Position numbers and translations under genes: made by a program
Source of the DNA: Avena insularis
Taxonomy: Eukaryota > Streptophyta > Magnoliopsida > Poales > Poaceae
Length of the DNA: 64,000 bases
NCBI GenBank assembly: GCA_023614405.1
Contig: CM042691.1
Coordinates: forward strand, 171,526,927-171,590,926
Direction: 5' to 3'
Notes under the pieces: model-generated
Databases searched by the model: none
What the model was told of the DNA's origin: nothing
Seen by the model: only the letters and a program-made list of their open reading frames with translations
Part shown: positions 22,474 to 35,956 of the stretch, piece by piece
Layout of the letters: every line of letters starts with the position of its first letter
Numbering within the stretch: the first letter of the stretch is position 1

Positions 22474-24589
22474 TCAAGTATTTTCAAATGAAGAAGCATT
22501 AACATCAAACCTTGCTTTCAAAGGAGGAGCAAAAAGCAACTTCTCTCTCCTCATAGGGAAGTGTTCAATACCTTTCTTGAATGGAAAATGATATTTAATG
22601 GTGCCTTCTTTCATATCAATGATGGCACCAACTGTTCTAAGAAAAGGTCTTCCCAAAGTAATAGGACAAGAAGCATTGTATTCAACATCCAAAACATAGA
22701 AATCCACAAGGACATAAGCATTATTAACCATGAGAACATCATTAATACTCAATATTAGTTTCTTCTTAGCATTATCATTGAGTGGGACATCTAAATAACA
22801 ATCTTCTAATGGTGGCAAATCAAGCATTTCATAAATCTTCCTAGGCATAATAGAGACACTAGAACCAAGATCACATGAAGCTTTGAGATCAAAGTCATTC
22901 ACTTTCATATTAATAATGGGTTCCCAACTATCTTCTACTTTCCTAGGAACAGAAGCTTTGTGTTTTAGCTTATCTTCCTTAATCTTAACAAGTTCATCTG
23001 TAATGTGTTTGGTAAAGGTAACATGCATATTATTAGCATCAGGACTTCTAGCAAGCTTTTGAAAGAACATAATCACTTCAGAAATATTGCAACCATCAAT
23101 ATCAAAGTCAAACTTAGCATCACTAGTAGGAGGCTCAATAGGCTTAGGCATAGTAGGAGGAGGAATAGGGACTACTTGTGGATTAGTGGTGATGGTGCAC
23201 ACACTATTGTTTCTATCAATCTCAGCTTCCCTTTCCCACTTAGCATGAAGTTGAGTTAACAGCCTAACATTTTCATCAATAGTAACTTGTATGGCATGAG
23301 CAGTAGCAAAGGTATTTTCCATAGTTTTAGGTTTAGCAACCATTTTATTAACCAAGGAAGTTTGAGTTTCAGACAAAGAGGATATATTTTTCTCAGCACT
23401 TAAATTTTTTGACTGTAAACTAGGAATTTCTCTATTCGGATTCTCAAGCTGATGACTAATATTTTTCAAAATGATAGATTGTTCCTTATAGTTTTAGTGA
23501 AAATCTTGTTTTGCTCATATTGCATTTGCATAAAGTTTTTAGTGGATCTCTCAACTTCTAGAATCCTATCTTCACTAGGCAATCCAGATCTACCCTGAAA
23601 AGCATTTCCACTAGGAGGATAAGGTGTATAATTGTTACCACCAAAATTACTCCTATAAGCATTGTTGTTGAAATTGTTGTTTCTAATGAAGTTCACATTA
23701 ACTTGCTCTTATTGAGCAACCAAAGAGGCTAAGGGAACACTATTATGATCAAAAGGATCTTTTCCATTAACAAGCATAGCCATAATAACATCAATCTTTT
23801 TACTCAAAGAGGAAGTTTCCTCAACAGAATTTACATTCTTACCATGTGGAGCTCTCTCAACATGCCATTCAGAGTAGTTAACCATCATATTATCAAGGAG
23901 CCTTGTTGCATCACCCAAAGTGAGGCCCGTGAAAGTACCTCCAGCAGCTGAATCTAACAGATTTCTTGAGGAGAAGTTCAAACCTGCATAAAAAGTTTGG
24001 ATAATCATCCAAGCAGTGAGTCCATGAGTAGGGCAATTCTTAACCAAAGATTTCATTCTTTCCCAAGCTGGAGCAACATGTTCACTATCAAGTTGTTTAA
24101 ATTTCATAATATCACTTCTCATAGATATAATTTTAGCAGGAGGATAATACTTTCCAATAAAAGCATCTTTGCACTTAGTCCAAGAATCAATACTATTTTT
24201 AGTCAAAGAAAGCAACCATTCTTTAGCTTTTCCTCTCAAGGAGAAAGGAAAAAGCTTGAGCTTAATAATATCTCCATCTACATCCTTATACTTTTGCATC
24301 TCACAAAGTTCAACAAAGCTATTGAGATGGACAGCAGGATCATCAGACCAGCACCAGAAAATTGCTCTCTCATCACAAGATTCAACAAAGCAGGCTTTAT
24401 TTCATAAAAGGTAGCATCGGGAGCAGGTGGAGCAATATGTGTGCTAAGGAAATCATTGTTGTTGGTGCTAGTGAAGTCACACAACTTGGTGTTCTCAATA
24501 GAGTTCATTTTGGCAAAGGTGGGCAAGCCAAAAACAGCAGCAGCTAGAGCAGGAACTAATTTTTGTGTGTTTTTGAATAAAGAAAGCAA
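22474..24589 (-). pseudogene. gag-protease of the Sabrina-like element (Athila-type)
   Basis: gag begins at about 24589. 24278-24589 ends EIKPALLNLVMREQFSGAG, then a frameshift near 24350 leads into 23709-24299 (KAKEWLLSLTKNSIDSWTKC, FIGKYYPPAKI), the retrotransposon gag domain. A TAA at 23709-23711 interrupts before an Asn-rich linker (23466-23696), and another frame change near 23475 leads to 22474-23469. That last part has CDLGSSVSIMPRKIYEMLDL, the aspartic protease motif with Asp-Leu-Gly usual in Athila types, and ITLGRPFLRTVGAIIDM, its second conserved block. The protein would package element RNA and process itself. Confidence 0.85.
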
Positions 24590-24720
24590 ACCAAACTAGA
24601 GTAGTTTTTTGGGTTTTTTGGAAAGAGGCAAACAAAACCAAGCAAAATAAACAAAGCAGACTAAAAACAAAGTAAAGAGAAAGGAAGTGAAGGACTCTCC
24701 TAGTGAATAAGTCCTTAGCC

Positions 24721-24738
24721 TCCCCGGCAACGGCGCCA
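24721..24738 (-). other. Primer-binding site, tRNA-Asp type
   Basis: Minus-strand TGGCGCCGTTGCCGGGGA matches the 3' end of plant tRNA-Asp over 18 bases. It lies 8 bases from the end of the 5' LTR. Confidence 0.88.
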
Positions 24739-24746
24739 GAAAAGCT

Positions 24747-26300
24747 TGATGGCTTGCACAGCTTATGTGAGCCTGTTGGGAACCCCAAGAGAAGGGTGTG
24801 AAGCAACACAACAGCAAGTTTTCCCTCAGTAAGAAACCGAGGTTATCGAACCAGTAGGAGGAAGGAAACATCACACAGGTGTTGCAAGCAACACAGAGAC
24901 CCGCATAACACAAACTCAAGACTTTGCCCGAACTAATAGTGAGGTTGTCAATCTCACCGGTTTGCTGTAACAAAGGATTAAACGTATGGTGTGAAAGGTA
25001 ATGGTTTGCAGCAAGTAAATAAGTAATAGTGGAAGATGTATCAATGGTAAAGATTGGACCGGGGTCCATAGTTCACTAGAGGTGCTCTCCTTAGATAAAC
25101 AACATGGCATGAAGGGTAAACAAATTACAGCATGGCAATTACCAGGAACTGAGCAAGGCATAACGATACAATTACTAGTCAGAAAGATCCTATGAGATTC
25201 GATTGGGCAATACAACAAGATACATAGACCGCCATCCAACTGCATCTATGACTAGAAGTCCACCTTCAGGTTATCATCCGAACCCCCTCTAGTATTAAGT
25301 TGCAAGCAACAGACAACTACTTTAAGCAAAGTGTGTAAGGTAAATAGTCCACATGTTCCATGAACAAGAGACCGTTGTTTTCTCCCTAGTAGCAACAACA
25401 CATCTACAACCGAAGAGATCATTGTCACTTCCCTTGCAAACTAGAGGCATGAACCCACTATCAAGCATAAATACCCCCTCTTGGAGTCACTAGCAACTAC
25501 TTGGCCAAGATAGCTACTAACAACGGAGAGCATGCAAGATCACAAACAACACAGACATGATAGAATCATAAAGACAAAACCATTAATCAAACCAACATAA
25601 TAATCTCAATATCGATCGAACCCCCGCAAACACAACATGCATGATTACAAATAGATTAGATCTTGATCATGAACGGAGCTCACACGATCTATACATGAAA
25701 GCACAAAGAGGAGATACAACCATCTAGATACTACATGGACCCATAGTCCAAGGTGGAACTACTCACACATCATACCCGAGATAAAGCTTTCAGGATGATC
25801 TCCCCTCCGGTAGGGTGCCGGGAAGAACTTCAAATCCCCCCGATCTAGGGACGATGGTGGCGGCGGCTATAGACGGTTTCGTGGAGATTTGATCAGGTGC
25901 TTAGGATTTTTGCATCGGGGGATTCTTATAGGCGAAGGGGGAGACCGAGGCGGCGGCCAGAGGCGCCAAACCCTAGCCAGGCGCGGGGTGGGGACCACCC
26001 ACACCTGGGGTGGGTCTGGCCACCCTGGCCGGCCCCTCCGGCTATCCTCTGGACTTCTTGTTCCCCACGGAAATTAACTGACTTTGATGTTTGTCCCATC
26101 CAATTCTGAGAATATTTCTTTACTAACTTTTCTGAAACCAAAAACAACAGAAAACAGGCATCTAGCACCGTTGCAACTTGTTAATAGGTTAGTACTAGAA
26201 AACATGTAAAAAAGCACCTCAAAGTGTAGACAAGTAAAGCAAAGTAGATACTAAACAAGCATGGAGCATCAAAAATTATAGATACGTTTCCAACATATCA
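24747..26300 (-). repeat. 5' LTR of the Sabrina-like element
   Basis: 1554 bases, TGATGGCTTGC to CCAACATATCA on the plus strand. The TATA-like CTATAAGAATC lies at 25921-25931 on the minus strand. A GC-rich block (25930-26055) follows it, presumably around the transcript start. Confidence 0.93.
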
Positions 26301-26305
26301 ATGAA
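26301..26305. repeat. Target-site duplication ATGAA, right copy
   Basis: Identical to 18243-18247. Confidence 0.93.
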
Positions 26306-28356
26306 CCAGACTCAACAGCTGTGCATGGCTAAGCAGACACATATATAAGCTTTAGCTGTGCACACAAGCCAAACCTAGTTATGCTAGGAGTAGTGGATCA
26401 GGTAATATAAGCTCAAAGGGAGTAATGCAATAGATAGGATACTCTATCTATCGATAAAATACGATGATAGAATCGTATGCATCATGGAAATAATTGAAAT
26501 TCTTTCGAAATCATAGGATTATATCATGGTGGAGCTATGCTTTCCTTTGCCCGTTGATAACCAATGATAAGATCTTCGGAATCCTTTGACATGGTTATAG
26601 TTGCTCAAGTATTATTCTTCGATCTTCGACCTTCGACGGTCTTGATCTCAGTCTTTGATCTTGATCTCGATATCGTATTCTACCGAGAAGAACCAAACAC
26701 CGGAAATAAAGGAAATAATCAACACAGGGAATCGATGCAATGCTTGAGCAAGGATGATGATATGACAAGTTAAATTGTATTAAAAAGTAACCCTAAGGCA
26801 TGCTCGACAATTTAATTGGGGTTCCGAGGGGTATAAACCCTAACTCGGGGAAACTCCGGAATCATCTATGAGGGGTTACTATGTTGTTCTAATTAAACTT
26901 GTCATGAAAGTTAATTAGCAATGCACGATTATAGCCCTAATAGATAGATATCATTTTTCTGAACATTTTGATATATTATTCATAATTTTCTGACTTAAAA
27001 TTAATTTGTTATGATTTTTCTCAATTTAAATCCATTTTTATTCATTTTAGGAAATTATAAAACATTTATGGAATTATTAAATATTTTTATCCACTTGGTC
27101 CCACATCTCATATATTTAATCATTTACAAAAATTAATTTCCTAAAATATTAAAACCTGATAGATGGGGCCCATAGGGTTATTTATATTTTCTAGAAAACA
27201 AATACAAAAACATCTAAATAAAATAAAAAACAGATATTGCGTCATGCTGACGTCAGCAATGGAGAGCCTCCAAATCGAGCATGGGGCTGGCATCTGGGCG
27301 TGCCCGGCCGAGGAGGAGCGGGTGCGTTCGACTCAGTGTTTCACGCTGAACTAAATAGGGGTGGCGCCGCCTGCAGGGGGACACCAGAGCGGCATACCCG
27401 ACAGCGGACGGCGGAGGTGTTCACAGGTGCGCGACATGGTGACAATACAGAGTAGGAGGAAGGAAACAGAGGGTTCTGCGAGGACCATGAGCTCACCCTG
27501 AAGCTTACTGAGGGGTCGGGGAGCTCGGGGAGGCCGAAATCACCCATGGCGACGGCGGCCGGAGTCGAGGAAGGAGGTATCAATTGGGCGTCTAGGAGCT
27601 TCCCCGACTTTCGTGCTTCACAAATGAGGTAGAGGGAGACAAGGCAGTCTCGAGAGCATGCTCTATGGAGCTCGGGGCGACCGGGAATGGCTGGGCGCTG
27701 GTGAGGTCTGAGGGTTAGGGTTCGGCCAGAGAAGAAATTGGGGGAGAGGAAGAGGATAAGGCTCGTTCGGTGGCAGTAGGGGGTCTTATAGGCGTTGACG
27801 ATGTCAGTAGCGTGCATCTCCTTGCAGCGGGCATCACAGCGAGCTGGGGACGGTGCCAGTGTCAGCACGTAGCAGCTTGGCTGCATCGCCATCCTTGTGT
27901 CATCGAGGAAGAAGAAATGGGAAAGAAGATAAGGGGTACGATCCGGCTGTGGGCTTCGGTTGGGCCAAGGTGCGCCGAGGGAAAGGGAGAGAGGAGAGGG
28001 AGGTTGCTGGGCTGCGACCTGGCTTGCTTGCTCTAGTTTTTATTCCAGGAACTTTAATTTTTTTGAAATCTATTTATCTTTTGTGTTTTAAATTTCAAGT
28101 AATGTTTTAAACATTTCAAAAATACCAGAAGATTTTATAGAATATATGAAATAAGTGGGGACCTCTTATTACTATTTGGGTTCCACTATTTTTGTGATTT
28201 CAAAATTCAAAACAATTTGAATGTGTTTGAGAGGATAAGAAGGAAACTAGGGTTTAGGGTTTTATATGTTTCTTTCTTGGATGCAATTTTAGATATGATG
28301 CTCATGAATGCACAAATAAACCCTAATTGATATTTACCTAAAACTGGGGTGTTACA
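26306..28356 (-). repeat. 3' LTR of Tekay-like element A, right segment
   Basis: Continues LTR A after the Sabrina-like insertion (AACCTAGTTATGCTAGGAG, shared with LTR B near 33295). It ends GGGGTGTTACA at 28356, a CA end on the plus strand; minus-strand TGTAACACCCC is the LTR start. It contains an AT-rich block (26940-27235) and a GC-rich block (about 27240-28030) also present in LTR B. Confidence 0.8.
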
Positions 28357-31300
28357 GCTCTATCACCCTTACGAGAATCTCGACCCGAGATTCCTAAGGT
28401 AGGAAGGAGACAAAGAGAGAAAGAAACATGGTCACTCTAAAGATAAGAGGGAAACACACTAAACAACAAGAGTATCTCATGGTCAACTCGTGAAGGAGTG
28501 TTCAGAAACAACTCTGAGATGACAAACATGAAACACGTCAAGGTAAAGGAGGAAACAAGAGGAGATGGTTTCAAATTGTTAGATAGATGTCCTTCAAAAG
28601 TATTGAGACCATGGAACTCACATAAGAGTTTAAGCTTCTACAAAGGAAGGGTTCCAACATAAAGAACATGACCATAGACTTCGAGAAATGAACCTCTACT
28701 AAACAACTTAAGTAGATATTTTGGGTTGCAGAGATATGGATCAACAGAACCAAGCTGTTGAACTACTTTTGAAACAGAATGGTCACTTTTTCATCCAACA
28801 GAAGGCCAAGACAGAAAAGTTTTTTGGTGGAGAGGACTCATAAGAGTCACAAGAAACATGTATCAAGAGAAACTACTGATTACCAAAATCATAGTCACTC
28901 TTAAAACATGGCTAAGAAAAACGAGGGAAAGTTCTTTATTCATCCAGGACTATCAAGATCTTTGCCAAAGATCATGATATCACTTTGCACCACTAAGATG
29001 AATAGTTAAGAAGATTCCTATTGACACGAGAAGAAAGAAACTTAACTATCAGACTTCAATTATTTGGCACAACAAAATTATTGCCAACATAAAAGGGTCT
29101 AGAGGATCGATCGAGAGACATTTATCAACACTACTTTAAATGTTCTCCTTGATGTTCGAGAAAGCAAATATCGAGTGAAAGGTCGGACTTCGAATACAAA
29201 GGAAACCATAATAACAACTCATATGATAAATCATATAAGATGCCTCATGAAGAGTGGCTGTTATTGCCGAATCAAGAGAATATGGCAAAAGGTCTTTCCG
29301 GCTAAGTGTGTCAACCGTTACATCAATCTTGCCAGATTTACAAAGAGACCTATGTCAAAACCTTGAGGAACACCCACCATCATTGCTGCTTGAGATTAAG
29401 CTTTGGTTAAGTGAAATGATACTTCAGACTCAACATGTCCGAATAGAAAGTTTGCAACATTTACCGCAAAGGTAAAGTTACTAGATTCTCAAGATATAGA
29501 CTATAGTGTCAAGCTCCAAAATATGAACTAGATTGCTATACCCATGTGTTAGCAACTTTTCGAAAGGAAAATGCACACACATAAGGTACTTACAATCAAA
29601 CACACATGTATCCTTAAGGAAAGAAAGAGAACTCTACTCAAATCCAAAGCAACATCTTTCAATAGTTGCACATGAACCAAAGAAGGTTACTTCAAACATC
29701 CAGAACACATACTTCGAGATGACTCAAAGATGGATCTCAAAATTTTCCAACATTAATGCCAAATGTTCCATATGAATCTAATCTAGCATGGAGGAGATAA
29801 GGATGTCATCGATGGGCTCAACAACAAACTTATAGAGACACTTCATTAAGATGGACTCATATATTTGCATGAACAAGACACAAATATTGGTCAAACCAAA
29901 GACATGAGGATGTATTCTAGTGAAACACCACAAGTAGCAGCATCATCAAGATAGTCCTTGGAACTGAGTTCAATTTGATGATAACCCAAATCAAATCAAA
30001 GGTGGGGGAAGATAACATATCCAGAGAGGTGATACTATATTTCTTCAGCGCGGACAAAACTAGACATCCCTTTACGAACAAACAGAGTCGAGTATAACTT
30101 TTGTCTTACAACTCTCCAAGTTGTTGTTGAATCTCAACCAACTAGTTCAAGGGTATCCAGTGCGGATCCTTGGAGAAAAGAGCAGTTCAGAGAACTTGTT
30201 CGCTCAAGAACTTGACAACATGGTCATGTGGCAACATGGCGATACTTCTAGTAGACGTGTAGAATATCACGAACCACCGATATGTCACTTAGTTCGAGAT
30301 GAAACTTGCTTGATAAGGCAAGAAGACATAGTCTCAGAGCTCAAGCCTAACTCTTTGACCGAAGAGAGTGCACTAGAATAACGAACTTGGTAGCATGATC
30401 ATCCTTTGCTTAGTGATAGGGTTAACCAATCATGCTAAGAATGCCTCAAATGTCCTTAGAGTTCAAAGCAATAATAATTTCTAAGAATCTCAGATGGCCA
30501 CATTATTATGCACACACATCACTTACGAGCGTGAAAGCTCGAGGAAGGGTGGGTAAATATGTGTAAGAGCATCACTTCATTAAGGGTCATGTAACTCGAC
30601 ACGATCTCTTAGTATAAAAGAGTGTGACACTTTGAGGTAGAACAGACAGAAGCTAATCAATGCTTCTTGATCTGCGGATTACAACACTTTGACCTGGTCC
30701 TAGATATGATGAGGTACCGGAGTTTGTTTCTCCTAGACATTCTGAAATGGTTTGTCATGACAGAACACAAGAGTATCTTGCATCGGAAGACACCGATGCA
30801 CATTTACTACTTGGATACCAACTGGTAGACAAAGGTCGGAAAGCAATAAGAGAAGAAGAACATGCTCAGGATAGAATCCCGAGATGTGGATGCATAAGTC
30901 AACAATCTTCCGAAGACCAATGCAGAGAAGGAAAGGTGTGGAAAAGTCATGAATATTGATGCGAGACTCATGAGGAGTACACTTGTCGTGATCTATTTGG
31001 TTCCATTAAAGAACATCTGCCATAACTAGTGGTAGGGGAAGTCCTTAGTTGTCACAACTCAATTGCGACAAGACCACAAGCTTGAAGACTAGAATTGTAG
31101 TACTAACCATCCTGGGGTAATGTGTGAACATTAACGACATGAGTCAAAGGATTGGATCTTGGGCTAAAGATCAGCTTCATGTACAAAATTCACAACACCA
31201 TAATCCAGCACAATCGGGGATCTTAGGTCCAAGTCCAAGGGTTAAAACCCAAAGAAAGGAGCAACTACTAATTGAGTGACACAGTGTACACTGCAAGGTA

Positions 31301-31793
31301 ATAATCACGAGGTAGCTTCAAAAAGAATAAACGACTTTTGAAGTACCCAGACAAACAAAAAGGAGGCACATGAGGCGACAGGAAACCTCGAAGCCTAGAA
31401 CATGACACTATGGATCCTACAATATAATATTGTGGTCCCAAAAGATAGAGAGATCATGATAGAAGGGGACCTCTCAGATGAATAGGAGCAAGGGTAACAA
31501 GGAATTCACAACACACAACTCTAGAGAATTCGATACTAGGTCAATTTGTTGAGAAACGACATGCCTAGAAGGCACCTAAGCTTTGAAAGACTAGAAAAGA
31601 TATAATATTTTCCAAAATCAACACCAGATAAGATGACCCAGAGTTAGAGAGAAATTGAATAATAAGTAAAAGAAGCATACTAGAGTTTTCGCAAATACTT
31701 TTCATCTTTAAAATAGTTTTTCTCAAGCACTAGACTCAACATCGACTAATAGAAAGGTTTTCCTACGGTCGATACTGCTCTGATACCAAAACC
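28357..31793 (-). pseudogene. Internal region of element A, a decayed Tekay-like gag-pol
   Basis: 3437 bases between the LTR A start and the primer-binding site at 31777-31788. No long ORF survives, but remnants on the minus strand identify it. At about 29955-29990 GYHQIELSSKDYLDD, at 29888-29907 MSFGLTN, and at about 29790-29840 YKFVVEPIDDILISS correspond to successive reverse transcriptase blocks of Tekay/Del chromoviruses. The IDD of the catalytic motif remains. Near 28360-28400 the reading LGISGRDSR resembles the usual C-terminal end of Tekay pol. It is far shorter than a complete gag-pol (about 5 kb), so deletions must be present. gag and integrase could not be located with confidence. 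Confidence 0.65.
31777..31788 (-). other. Primer-binding site of element A, initiator tRNA-Met type
   Basis: Minus-strand TGGTATCAGAGC, the standard 12-base complement of initiator tRNA-Met. It lies 5 bases from the LTR start TGTGACACCCC at 31794 (plus strand). Confidence 0.88.
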
Positions 31794-31905
31794 TGTGACA
31801 CCCCTGGGATCAGGGCTAAACAAATCCCATACCTCCGTCTAACATAAGCTTAACCTTGAGCTCAAGAATATCCAGTGAAGAATCGGTAACACAACAGTGA
31901 CCCTA
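31794..31905 (-). repeat. 5' LTR of element A, first 112 bases
   Basis: Starts TGTGACACCCCTGGGATC next to the primer-binding site and is interrupted at CCCTA by element E. It resumes at 52063 with the duplicated CCCTA followed by CGACACCAAATTTATT. Confidence 0.82.
31901..31905. repeat. Target-site duplication CCCTA, left end of E
   Basis: The same five bases follow the left LTR B (35158-35162) and the right LTR B (52063-52067). Confidence 0.88.
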
Positions 31906-34900
31906 TGTCACGACCCGGGATCAGGGCTAGACATATACCAGATCCTCATCTGATATAAGCCTAACCTAAATTCCCGAAACGCGCAGGGATAGATCGGTAA
32001 CATTACAGAACATACAAACCATACAATAACAAGGTAAACTCTTAAGAGAGTTACAAACCAGTCATACAAGACATGGGTCACAGACCCATCATTACATCAA
32101 ACAACGGAAGCAAACAAGTTGTTCTAAACAACAAACTTAGCAAAGGGCCTAAGAGTCCTTGAACAAAAGTAACGACCCTTCCATAGATCCTAGGCTGCTG
32201 CCCGGGAACCCCGACTACTCGTCGACTTCGACGTAGAAACCACCTTCAAATGGAGTAGCTTCATCCATAGAAAACATCAACGAAGCAAGGCTGAGTACAG
32301 GGTGTACTCCGCAAGACTTATGGCTAGTGGAGTTGTTTTGCATAAAGCCATCTTTTGTTTTCAAAACAAGAGGGGGAAGAAACTCGTCTAGTCAGATCAT
32401 TTTAAAAAGGGGATAACAAGACTTCAACTCTATCCCTTAAATTCATCTTTGATATCCACCAGAACCATCATCAACTGAACCACTCTTCCTGGACTACCCC
32501 CTCAACAACCCCGAGGAAGTATTCCGGATCTCACTTTAGTTGACAAGTTTTAACATTCGGTTATAGTTCTCTATGATCTTCACGTCCGTTCCCAAGTCGT
32601 CCATAACCGTGGACACGGCTTTTCGAAAAGATTAATAACCCTGCAGGGGTGCACAACTTTACCCACACGTACCAAGCGATTCTTAATGCCAAATTATTAG
32701 CCCTCTTCCTTGGAAGGCCGACAGAGAGTGGTTGACCATGACCTTTACCATGCTTTCGCCGAGACCATGAGTCACGCACTAGGGAGATGCCGCCATAACG
32801 GGTCAAGTCCCGAAGCCGGTCCCTAATGATGTGCGCTGGGTTCAAGATTACAGATGCCGGGCATCTCTTGTTCCCGGCCACGCTTACCTACCTGTTATGA
32901 ATGCACCTCCTTCACCTCCATTCAAGGACAACCAAGATGCGTATGTCGAATGGAAAGCCCAAACTATGTGACTCATGGAATCTACTAGGAAAGTTAGTTG
33001 GTCGACGGGGTTTCCAGGCCCCCGTGTGGTTGTACGCTCGTCTTGGTTCAAGAGGCAAGAATATCGGGTCCTAGGGGTGGAAAGTATGGGACTACAAAAA
33101 CCACAACCCACGTGGCCTCCCATACGAGACTTAACATGTTTATCATTCATCTCTGAGCACATCACCACAACCTACCATACTAGATTCATTCGCACATCCG
33201 GTGCATCACTTGAATAATCAGCATCAGACCACTAAGCATGGCTAGTTATGCTAATCTTGACTGAACTGTGGCACTAGCGACGCTCATAAGCCAGACCCTA
33301 GTTATGCTAGGAGCGGTGGATCAGGTAATATAGTTCACAAAGGATAACATGCATCAGATAGGATTACTCTGTCTACTGACAGAAGACTATTTGAACCGAA
33401 TGCATATGACGAGAATGAAATACTTTGTAATCATAGGATTCATATGTATGAGTGGGGCTTCGCTTGCCTTGTCCGTTGTTGGATGCACGCTCTTGGTGGC
33501 ATTGACTTGACTTGAGTTGGTTCCTATTCGCGAGAACCAATCACCGGAAAAGAGAAAGCAACACTCAACACATGGCATGTGCAATGCTCATACAATATGG
33601 ATGATATGACAAGTTAACTAGTGTTGAATTGAACCCTAAGGCATGCTTGATCACTTTAAAGGGGGTTCCGAAGATCCAAACCCTAAAACAGGGAAATCAT
33701 CGGAATCACCTATGGGGTTCAATTGGTTCTTCTAATTAAACTTGATATCAAAGTTGATTAACAATGTATTATTATAGCTTAGTTGGATAGGTTTCATTTT
33801 TCTGAACATTTTGGTGTATTATTTGTATTTTTCTGATTTAAAATGAATTAGTTATGAATTTCCCAAATTTTAATTCATTTTAAACATTTTTGGAATATTT
33901 AAATTAATTTCCAAACTTGGGCCCACATGTCAGACTTTTATTCATTTCAGAAAATATTTACAGAAATTATTAAAATCCTGACAGGTGTGGCCCACATGTC
34001 ATATTATTTTCTATTTACAGAAATGATTTACTGATAATGAAAATAAAATAAAAGGATTACTGCATCATCATGATGTAGTGCTGATGTCAGCAATGGAGAG
34101 GAGCTCCAGATCGAGCTCGGCTCGGTGCTAGAAGCGTCGCGGGGCTCTTGAGGCGGAGTGCGTTAAACAGAGGAGCTAAGCGAGCCATATAGAGGCGCCG
34201 CCACAGAATGGTCGTCGAACCACGACCTGCAGTGCCTTGGCCGGCGTGGCGTCGATCTCTCGCAGGAGGTGTCTGAGATGGAGAGGGAGCAAACGGAGGG
34301 GTTCTGGAGCACCACAAGCTCACCGTGAGCATGACAGAGGTGGTGGCAAGGATTGGGGAGGCCGGACGGCGGCGGATCGACGGCGACAACGACAGCTTTC
34401 GACGGTGCTTCGAGCTCGATTCCGGGGAGAGGAGGTCGTCCCGGCTCGCGTGTTTCGGGGAGAAGGACGAGGATGACGAGGCGATGCTTCTGGTCACCTT
34501 AGCTGGGCGAGGGGTTCTCGGAGACGGCAGGGACGAGGAGGACCTGGAGAGCTAGGGTTCGGCCATGGCGCTGCCGCGAGGGAGGGGAAGAGAGATGGGG
34601 CGAAATGGGTACTAGGAGATAGAGCCTGGCGCAGCGGTTCTTATCCGTGGCTCTAGGGGCGACGGCGGGCTGCCAGGCAGCTGCTTGCCGACGTCGGGAA
34701 AGAAGGGAGGAGGAAAGGCCGAAGGGTTATGGGCCAGAGGTGGGCTGGCTTGGGCCCCGGGTGGGCTTCCTGCTGGCGCCAGGGAGAGAGAAGGAGAGGT
34801 GGGCTCGTCCCATTAGCTAGGTTAGATACATTTTTATTTCTAGAAATGTTTTTCTATTTCTATTTCTGATTTCCCTTTTGTAATTTGAATTTCAAATCTG

Positions 34901-35157
34901 TTTTGAATCTTTTCAACTTACATAAACTTTTATAAAGTATATGAAATAGTGTGAGACCCTTATATACACTTTGGGCTCACTCATGTAGTTAGTTGTTTAA
35001 ATACAAAACTCATTTGAATGGTTTTCAAATGGAGGGGGAAGTTAGGGTTTAGGGTTTGATCTGTTCTTTCTTGATTAAACCAAAATGCAAGTGTAATGCA
35101 TGCATGAAATTCTCAAACACATCTTATTTATATTACACAAAAGGGTGGTATGTTACA
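31906..35157 (-). repeat. LTR B, left copy (behaves as a solo LTR)
   Basis: 3252 bases, TGTCACGACCCGGGATC to GGTATGTTACA on the plus strand. CCCTA stands on both sides (31901-31905 and 35158-35162), with LTR A sequence on each side. This is the signature of a solo LTR left by recombination between two LTRs. It contains a GC-rich block (about 34090-34800) with ORF-like stretches that I do not call genes. Confidence 0.85.
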
Positions 35158-35956
35158 CCCTACGACACAAAATTTATTATAGAAAGCTCATAACTGAGCA
35201 GAGAACCAAATTATTACAAGTAGAGGTCACTGACCACAAACATCAAATAACGGAAGGAAAATTATGCTATTAAGTATATAAAACTTAACAAATGGCCTAA
35301 GAGGCCTAAAGCATAACGATGACGTCCCAGCCCATAGATTCCAGGCTGCTGGCCGGGAACCCCAAGCAACTCGTCGGTGTCGATGTTGTAAGGAACTTGT
35401 CTTCAGGTGAACAATTACTCTGCTACAAAAGTATCAACAAAGCAAGGGTGAGTAGAGGGTGTACTCCACAAGACTTATGGCTGGCAGAGTTGTTTTGCAT
35501 AAAGCCATTTTTGTTTATAAAACAAGAGAGACAAGAAGCTTGTCTAATCAAAACATTTTAAAAAGGGATAAGAGAGCGACATCTCCGAAGTATTGATCAT
35601 CATAATCATCATCATCTGAACCCTATATAGGATCACCCCCTCGTACCCATGAGGAAGCATCCTTAAGCACACATTGATCTACCAAGTTTTACGATTAGGT
35701 TATAGTTCTCTATGATCTTAACTGTGAACACGACTTTTCGAAAAGATTTAACCCTGAAGGGGTGTACAACTTTACCCACATGTACTAACCTTCTCTTAAT
35801 GCCACTTAAGACTAGCCCTCTTCCTTGGAAGGCCGACAGAGGATGGTTAGACACGACCTTTACCTTGCTTTCGCCGAGACCATGAGTCACGCAATAAGGA
35901 TGGTTCCCCGTAACGGGTCAAATCCCTAAGCCGGTCCTTAAATATGTGAGGCGAGG
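35158..35956 (-). repeat. LTR A fragment, duplicate of 52063-52875
   Basis: Begins CCCTACGACACAAAATTT and runs to GTGAGGCGAGG, where LTR Y begins. It aligns from end to end with 52063-52875, with scattered substitutions. Confidence 0.85.

Larger units (their letters stand above)
18248..26300 (-). mobile_element. Sabrina-like non-autonomous Ty3/gypsy element (gag-protease only)
   Basis: Complete structure of 8053 bases: LTRs at 18248-19800 and 24747-26300, a tRNA-Asp-type primer-binding site (24721-24738), a polypurine tract beside the 3' LTR (19801-19815), and a perfect ATGAA duplication. Coding capacity is gag and an aspartic protease only (22474-24589); no reverse transcriptase, RNase H or integrase is visible. 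The size, LTR length, primer site and Athila-type gag fit the Triticeae family I know as Sabrina; that name is from memory. It needs enzymes from another element to move. The LTRs differ at many sites, mostly transitions, so it is not very recent. It splits LTR A. Confidence 0.88.

Noticed and set aside
29175..30959. Short plus-strand ORFs in the interior of element A as host genes
   Set aside because: They run opposite to the recognisable reverse transcriptase remnant and have no domain.
32561..33168. Repeated ORFs in LTR B (also 49433-50041) with near-identical predicted proteins
   Set aside because: They are similar because the LTRs are copies; no domain, and the frames are broken in LTR A.
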